Part shown: positions 58,701 to 64,000 of the stretch, piece after piece | How the letters are laid out: each line of letters begins with the position of its first letter | Numbering within the stretch: the stretch's first letter is position 1 | NCBI GenBank assembly: GCA_902728285.1 | Contig: CACVBU010000038.1 | Span: 310,001-374,000, forward strand | Direction: 5' to 3' | From: Clytia hemisphaerica | Lineage: Eukaryota; Cnidaria; Hydrozoa; Leptothecata; Clytiidae | Length of the DNA stretch: 64,000 bases | The notes under the pieces: model-generated | The model's database searches: none | Seen by the model: only the letters and a program-made list of their open reading frames with translations | What the model was told of the DNA's origin: nothing | Made by a program: the position numbers and the translations under genes

Positions 58701-61175
58701 ATTTTTCAAAAAAGTCTCTCTATGGGCAATCTTTTCAGCGAAAATCAGTCTCTCTAAGGGTAGTTTTTTGGAGGTCCCATCCTCACATACCCCTCATCTG
58801 CCAACCCTAGTACCCCCGGGTTAATAATATATCGATACTTACTGTTTTTATGTAAAAAAAATGATGGAAAGTTATTCTTACGTTCATTGAACAGTAAATC
58901 TTCAAAGCTGACGGACCATTTCTGAATTTGTTCAACTGATGGTCTTTAAAAAGAAAAGAAAAATTTATCGGATTGGATCCCAGGCCTCTTAGATTAGGGA
59001 CTAAAACTCAATAAAAGGGCTGTTGTGTTTATTCTTATAAAAAAGCGTATAGTACCCCTGTTTCACTACCCCGGTGGCGTTTCAAAGTAAACCATTGATG
59101 CCTTGTAAATTCTTAAAATAACCGTTATTATGAGCAGGGGTTTTCCTTTGTTTTTGATAGGCTGACGAATAAAAAATAACACCTGCAAATTCTACATTCT
59201 AAGGCAGTGAATTCTTACCTAGACCAGATTTTAATTAGCGTGAATATGTACTGCAACCACTGACCTTTATATATCCCTGGACCAAGCACTATCCGCCATC
59301 TTTGATTGGAGTTTTTTTTGGAATTGGTACCCGAGAAGAAGCCATTGCAATGTTAAAAATTAACGTCTAAAGTCGCTACATCATCAAAAGAATTTGAGGA
59401 ACAGTAGACCTAGCATTTACACCGCTATCGAGTAGTGTCGCCATTAGGGTACCAATTTTCAAAAAACTCCGATCAAAGGTTCTGCTTGACTGGGATTGAG
59501 AAGCTTGGTCCAGGGTATATAAAGGTCAGTGACTGCAGCGAGTGGAGTTTTGAAACCTACTATTGGTAATTTTTTCCGTTCCTTGGACCGGCGAAGTTCG
59601 CCGTTCACTGGGCCAGTTATAAAGAAGTTATTTGGCACCCTTGTGAGCGCAATATATTAAGCTGTTAAAAGAAAAGATTGACTTACTTTTGTTGTTCAAC
59701 AAGATTTTTGTAGCAAGCAGTCCTCCTCTTCAGATCATGGTTACTCATGGAAACTCTTCGTGATAAACGGTTGTTGACCGGTTTGCTGGAAAGGTAAAGG
59801 TTTTGTTTTTAGAGGGACATAAAGTAGTAAAACATTGCGCGAACCACGTGTCATTAAAGAGAAAAATTAAAACCAAGTGTCCAAAACAAACTTGTAAAAC
59901 AATTGAAACAATCAAAGTCAGCCATATTTGGTTTGATTTTTTATTTTGACATGTGACCTCATTTGTTTTGATTTTGTATCCCGCTGCATATGGTTTGTTT
60001 ACAAATTTCGTTAGTACTTTTATGTCCTTTTAAAGGTTTTATTTTTGCCATGTTTTGCCATGCCATCAGTCCATGTTTTTACATACCCCCCCGTTTCATA
60101 TCAGACACATATTTCATAGCAGGACAGCTAAAATATTTTAATATTATGCTGATATAAGCAAAATAATCATCTTTTTCCTCTTTCTGACCAATCTTGCTCT
60201 ACATTCGTGTCAATCCAAAATCTTGTGAATTAAAATGATGAGTAAGCAAACGAAACAAAACCTTTAAATTAGATTGATCGTCAATTCTAATTAACAAGCT
60301 TTTTAATATTGGATTGACACGGATGTGTAGCAAGGTTGGTCAAAAAGAGAAAAAAATAATTGTTTGTTTATTCAGCATGTAATTGAATACAATATATTAT
60401 AGAGAGTTTCAAATTATAGAAAGTATATTAAGAGGGTTTCTCCTTGACTGGGAATAAGTTCGAATAATAGAAAGATTCGAATATAGGAAACTGTATAAGC
60501 AAGTGTCTATCGGAAATGACCCGAGGGTTACTCTTTCAATAGCTACTACCGTGCTTCTCTTACCCTAGTTCCTTCTCTTAAACACTGACAATGAAGTAGA
60601 GAGGATTCAAGTACCATTTTGTACTAAGTACAAAGCCTTAAGTATGACCCGGCCAAAGAATGAACCCACGAAGACCACCGTGGTTATGAGCTGAGCAAAA
60701 AGTTAAGTTACCAGACCCGGTGGAACAACCGTCGTAAAGGTCTCAAAATGAGATAAAATTTGAGAAAACAAATCTAATTTGCCCAAAAGTGAGGAAGCTG
60801 GAGTCTCAAAAGTCTCCCCGTCTCCGCTTGGCCTGTGTATTAAAGTTGTATATAAAAAAAGAGCCCCGGAAAAAAGTAATGTTTTTTCTGGCTGCCTCTG
60901 TAGAAAATATTGCGATATGAATATTGTAAAAATGAAGTCTTACCACAAGCACGTGCATACACAACACCAACAAAAACATAACGATCGATGTTTATTCTTT
61001 TGTATTTTCTTTTGTTGCTTCTCCCATGGGATTTGATAGACACGTGTTTCTTCGGCCGTTAGAACGACCTTTGAGAATGTTAAGGACGCCGTTGTGTAGT
61101 TGTTTGAAGAGACGCAACTTGCAGAGATGGAACACGGTAAGCACATAAAGGAGACTGGTTCGCCTGTTGTAAGTC
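55216..61175 (-). CDS. RGS protein of RZ type (cysteine string plus RGS domain), 5' end not found
   Basis: Six minus-strand exons join in phase (232+99+62+167+90+531 bases, 392 residues after the first split codon, then stop). A cysteine string (SLCFCWCCVCTCLC) is followed by a basic linker, then a complete RGS domain from KWSVSFEDLLFNE to HRQSYPRFLQSEMF. A palmitoylatable cysteine string ahead of RGS is the mark of the RZ subfamily (RGS17, RGS19, RGS20), GTPase activators for Gi/Gz-type G-alpha subunits at membranes. The tail of about 145 residues rich in S, T, N, P and Q is unusual, since known RZ proteins end soon after the domain. The first exon found starts in phase 1, so at least one more exon, with the start codon unless an internal Met is used, lies upstream. 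Confidence 0.87.
55983..56122. mobile_element. MITE with GATATTCATGACGCAATGTTT TATACG ends, RGS intron
   Basis: GATATTCATGACGCAATGTT and the inverted AACATTACGTCATGAATATC, 140 bp. Confidence 0.85.
56123..56549. other. RGS intron, repeat only
   Basis: 56260-56505 belongs to the GGGGGGTGGGTACTT repeat with GTCTCTCTAAAGGG words, shared in part with 58495-58820. No exon. Confidence 0.5.
56550..56639 (-). CDS. RGS gene exon: RGS domain, helices 6-7
   Basis: Acceptor GTTTTGTTCTTAG, donor GTTTGAGA, phases 0 and 0, 30 codons: VNIAGNTRRQIEDLM and EKMFDSAQHQ, matching the VNLD-R-I and FD-AQ positions of RGS domains. Confidence 0.9.
57530..57735 (-). mobile_element. tRNA-derived SINE, second type
   Basis: Reverse complement starts GGCGCTGTGGTATAGTGGTC (A box) and has GAGGTTTGATTCCCAC (B box) at tRNA spacing. 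The body differs from the 37330 SINE family. It lies in an RGS intron, 57 bp from an exon. Confidence 0.7.
57792..57958 (-). CDS. RGS gene exon: RGS domain, helices 3-5
   Basis: Acceptor AATCTTTTTTCTAG, donor GTACAG, phases 1 and 0. GRKLFYLFLQQEHSEENLQF then WSEVNGLKDISDC and YKEFIKP show the SEENLxFW signature of RGS domains. Confidence 0.93.
57959..58494. other. RGS intron, no exon seen
   Basis: 58005-58200 shares inverted words with 62690-62850 (CCACCCTAAA, ATCCAATCCTATTTTTACAC), a dispersed inverted-repeat element with CG-rich ends. Confidence 0.5.
58495..58820. mobile_element. MITE with 8-bp duplication TTAATAAT
   Basis: TTAATAAT at 58487-58494 and 58821-58828 flanks CCGGGGG at the left and CCCCCGGG at the right. 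326 bp with TCTCTCTAAGGGT words repeated five times. Exact 8-bp duplication suggests a hAT source. Confidence 0.85.
58882..58943 (-). CDS. RGS gene exon: start of RGS domain
   Basis: Acceptor TTCTTTTTAAAG, donor GTAAGAAT, phases 2 and 1: PSVEQIQKWSVSFEDLLFNE, the W-x2-SF-x2-LL start of RGS domains. Confidence 0.88.
59258..59531. mobile_element. MITE with CACTGACCTTTATATATCCC TGGACCAAGC ends (copy 2)
   Basis: Ends inverted over about 32 bp, ACTGCA flanking both sides. 274 bp. Copy 1 is at 42772-42944. Confidence 0.85.
59687..59785 (-). CDS. RGS gene exon: linker after the cysteine string
   Basis: Acceptor CCTTTACCTTTCCAG, donor GTAAGTC, phases 2 and 2. KPVNNRLSRRVSMSNHDLKR and YKNLVEQQ; basic and serine-rich (RRVS is a possible kinase site). 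Confidence 0.8.
59786..60943. other. RGS intron with repeats, no further exon
   Basis: 60165-60380 is an inverted-repeat element (CTTTCTGACCAATCTTGCTC and its inverted relative near 60330), also at 29690. 60400-60490 has GAGTT/GAATAATAG words of the 28432 repeat type. Confidence 0.5.
60480..60700 (-). mobile_element. tRNA-derived SINE, copy of the 37330 family
   Basis: Reverse complement gives GGCCGGGTCATACTTA, GTACTTGAATCCTCTCTACT, TTAAGAGAAGGAACTAGGGT and GTAGCTATTGAAAGAGTA in family order. The tRNA head is decayed. Confidence 0.65.
60944..61175 (-). CDS. RGS gene exon: N-terminal part with cysteine string
   Basis: Acceptor TATATTTTCAG, donor GTAAGACT, phases 1 and 2. 76 codons ending NKHRSLCFCWCCVCTCL; the next exon supplies one more cysteine. 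Ahead of it are FMCLPCSISASC and EKQQKKIQKNK. The cysteine string anchors RZ proteins to membranes by palmitoylation. Confidence 0.82.
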
Positions 61176-61652
61176 CTGAAAATATAAAAAGAGAAATCAT
61201 TAGGAAATTGAACTTTTTATTTCATTGCTTTAGTTATTGGTTTCCATAAGAATTCATAAATTTTACTTGGCTCTGGTATCTTGTTTGTTTATCATTGAGC
61301 ACTATTCAATATGATTTCTTGGCAATGATTTATTATATTTTGCTCCATTGTCTTAGCAACAAAATCAGCGTGTCTTTTGGGTATTTCCCTCACTTTTTGT
61401 CCCATGAAACAGAAAGAGAAACCATGGGACACGCACTTTTTTCTTGTGTTGGTGGGATGGAGCATGTTGCATTGCACCAACACGAAAAAGACTTCTCGTG
61501 TCCCCAAACCTTTAGAGAAGGTTTAATAATGTTTTTTTGCGGGACAGAACTGCATGTTGTTCCAAATTGCTTCAGTGATTTAGTTGTTCTTAAAAGATAC
61601 ATAGACCCTCTGCTAAATGGAAGTCCATTTAAATAAAAAAAACGCTATTGTA
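61176..61652. other. No supported gene
   Basis: A plus-strand frame at 61295-61636 is open but begins without ATG context and has no motif (HALFSCVGGMEHVALHQHEK). Upstream RGS exon not found here. Confidence 0.35.
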
Positions 61653-61952
61653 CAGTAGCGTAGACAGGGGTGAAGACTGATCTGCGTAGGAGAGCAGATT
61701 TTTTACGAAAAAACACTTACCTATTCGTATTCATGATATGCATCACTGACTTCACGAAATTATGCAGCTTTTCTGTTTTTGTACCAACCAGTATGTCACT
61801 TTTCTATTGTTTAAGTGACGTATTGGGTGGAAAATTTTAAGAGTTCTCAGAAGACTCCCCAGTGGTGCATATCATGAATAAAAACATAATTACTGTGTCA
61901 TTTAAATCTGCTCTCCTAAGCAAATGTTCCTTCACACTTGTCTACGCTACTA
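61653..61952. mobile_element. MITE with CAGTAGCGTAGACAGGGG ends (copy 2)
   Basis: CAGTAGCGTAGACAGGGGTG to CACTTGTCTACGCTACTA, 300 bp, with a second nested inverted pair TATTCATGATATGCATCAC / TGGTGCATATCATGAATA. Confidence 0.85.
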
Positions 61953-61960
61953 GCTAGGTG

Positions 61961-62193
61961 TACACGCTTTTTTATAAGAATATCCACAATTCTTGAGCTT
62001 GGGATGTTCTAAACTTTTTGAGTTTTAAGCCTAAAAATGTTCTTAACACGTTTTTATTTTGACCATTTTGTGAATATTTTTGACCATTTTTCTAAGAAAT
62101 AGGTCGACAGAGCCTTAAAATGTTCTTAACTTGTTCTTAACATTATGACCATCGAAGCCTTATGTAGTTTGTTCTTATGAAAAGAACGTGTAT
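61961..62193. mobile_element. AAGAACA-family MITE (copy 9)
   Basis: TACACGCTTTTTTATAAGAA to TTCTTATGAAAAGAACGTGTA, directly beside the preceding MITE. Confidence 0.8.
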
Positions 62194-62856
62194 CTCAACA
62201 GAAATTGATTCATCCTCACACATTCGCAAAATGAGAAGTTAATTGCAGAGTTAGCTGGGAGACCCGTCTACTCTGTTCGTGTGATTTCCAAGTATAACAT
62301 TTAGTTAAAACGAATAATGATATGGAAATAATAGAGTAGCCGGGTATTTTTGTAGATACTACTTAATGTAAATGAGAATTTTAATAATTGACCCTAGTGA
62401 GAAATTCACTCTAACATACTTCAAACTTCAACCTTACTTAAGAGAGAGAGAGAGAGAGAGAATGAGAAAGAGAGAATAGGCCTTCCACTAAGAGGAATAG
62501 GCTTCACACCTAAAGTGTGAGGATCTTGCTTTAAGATTTTGCTAAAATCTTTTAACACTTTTAATTGTATCCTTCTATATGTCCTTTTACACCCTTTTGA
62601 AAAACTGGCTAAAAGCTTTTCATGTGACCTGGTAAAGGTTGGTCTGATAAAGATTGGAACTTAATATTACAAAACTCGACCGTAGCCGCCAATCGCCGCG
62701 CGGGCATTTTTTTTTCCGTTTTATCACCCTAAAACCGTTTTTCAGACCTAAAGCCCATAGAAAAAAGTGTAAAAAAAGGATTGGATCGATTTTAGGGCGG
62801 TAAATTAATTAATAAAGTGGCACGCGCCGAACCGCGGTTGAAAAGTGGTAAAGAAA
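62194..62856. other. No gene; microsatellite and dispersed repeat
   Basis: (AG)10 at about 62441-62460. 62690-62850 is an inverted relative of 58005-58200. Confidence 0.55.
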
Positions 62857-63006
62857 TACAGTCGACGCTCTATGATTCGACATTCTAATATTCCCTACGC
62901 TCCGTTATTCGACAAGAAACAAGAAACTCTCTTAAACGACGATATGTACCTCATTCGATGGAAATCCGATTCCCCATGAAGATCGAACTAGAGAGCGTCA
63001 ACTGTA
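62857..63006. mobile_element. MITE with TACAGTCGACGCTCTATGAT TCGA ends
   Basis: Left TACAGTCGACGCTCTATGATT, right inverted CGAACTAGAGAGCGTCAACTGTA, 150 bp; relative of 30695-30873. Confidence 0.82.
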
Positions 63007-64000
63007 AGCAGTTTTCTTGTAAATTCTCCACACATTGCTTACTAGAATCATGGACTTTAATGTTTGAGAAAAACACTGAAAAACGCTGAAAAACAATGGA
63101 ATGACCCCTCCTCCCCCAGTGGAAATGTTTAGTGCAGCCTTCCCACCGACTTTTCCAATGCTCTTCAACATTGTCACTGGGGGAATGGTTCTTGAAGCTT
63201 ATATTCTACCCTTGTCCTACAATTTTCATCCATGATTGATGAGCCCACACAAGCGAGAATTCTTTATTATCAGCCTCTTCAAACGACTCTAATATCATCA
63301 AACATAAAGATATGCAAATTACGAAACAACTTTTCTGATGAAATCATTATAAGATCAAAATGACCTATAAATTGAATTAGCATCCTACATACAGATCTTA
63401 AATGCTATTTAACAGCAGATTATAAACGTTACAAACAGGCAGGGACGCGGGGGACGTGTAGAAGAAGACTGAAAGCTGAAAACGATAGAAAATGTAGCCA
63501 TTTCAAGTCATTATGCGTAAAATATTTGTATTTTCGAGGCTTTTAAACTAATCAATAAAACAAAAGAAATGGAAAAGAAAGCTTGGATTCACCAAATTTC
63601 GTCGGAATCAGCAAACTGTTTTTTTTCGCATGGTTTCTGGGTTAAGGAAAATTAGACAAGTCATTTTGATCCTATAACTTATAATGAGAATGGTGACTAT
63701 AAATTATTATTAAATTATTGAGCACTCTGTTATATTAGAGGGAAAGATAAAAACCTTCCAAACCGGGATATGGGGGGCGGGGGGTCACTGACCTTGATAG
63801 CCGACGGGGACGTACCGCTGGAGCTTGAATTGTCAGATATGACTATATGGCAAATTTGGGACATTGTTAGAAAGAAAAATCGATCACCCTGAAAAGTGGC
63901 CTAAATGACTAAAAGTAGACGAAAAATTGAGAATCTTTCTAATTTCAACACTGAAAATAGTCAAAAAATTACCAAAAGTTGACCCTATCAGATACACATC
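63007..64000. other. No supported gene
   Basis: 63770-64000 is the beginning of the GGGGGGTCACTGACCTTGATAG repeat related to 52985 and 56260; it runs off the edge. No exon or RNA gene recognised. Confidence 0.45.

Noticed and set aside
61295..61636. Plus-strand 113-codon open frame
   Set aside because: Starts at TTG rather than ATG, no recognisable motif, and low-complexity sequence ahead of it.

Overview
The window looks like an AT-rich nuclear genome segment from an invertebrate animal, most likely a cnidarian (anthozoan is my best guess). The evidence is short phase-1 exons with GT-AG introns, secreted protease-inhibitor genes, an RGS gene of the RZ type, and a very dense load of LINEs, piggyBac/hAT-like DNA transposons, MITEs, tRNA-derived SINEs and minisatellites. 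The organism assignment is inference; no ribosomal or mitochondrial marker is present.

Left part (1-25 kb) is a transposon graveyard. A minus-strand alpha-kinase-type pseudogene (10700 to 2625) is split by an RTE-like LINE (3590-6150) and by an hAT-like element (6421-10570), which itself carries a full-length piggyBac element between TTAA duplications (7070-10210). Further right lie the 3' end of a CR1-like LINE (11250-12010), two nested pairs of inverted GTGGGTC minisatellite arrays that look like foldback elements (13.2-19.6 kb), a PHD-finger LINE ORF1-like gene interrupted by a TTAA element (16.7-18.4 kb), and a 2.9-kb repeat element (20.2-23.1 kb) with a second copy at 44.3-45.8 kb.

Middle part (25.2-38.3 kb) holds the main host gene: ten minus-strand exons with compatible splice phases that sum to a 560-residue secreted protein, order signal peptide - WAP - Cys-rich - follistatin/Kazal - Ig - Kunitz - follistatin/Kazal - follistatin/Kazal. 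This resembles vertebrate WFIKKN proteins but ends in two follistatin/Kazal modules instead of Kunitz-NTR. Its introns are full of MITEs and carry decayed partial copies of its own exons.

Right part: 38.4-47 kb is mainly repeats (a 204-bp tandem array, MITEs, a large hairpin, and the second copy of the 177-bp-unit element). A second secreted inhibitor gene, four exons encoding a 104-residue single-Kazal protein, lies on the minus strand at 47558-52382. A minus-strand RGS gene (55216-61175 and beyond) encodes a cysteine string followed by a complete RGS domain, as in the RGS17/19/20 subfamily, with an unusual low-complexity tail. The three host genes share one strand. The two inhibitor genes are neighbours and probably act outside the cell on serine proteases or growth-factor-like ligands; the RGS protein would act at membranes on G-alpha subunits.
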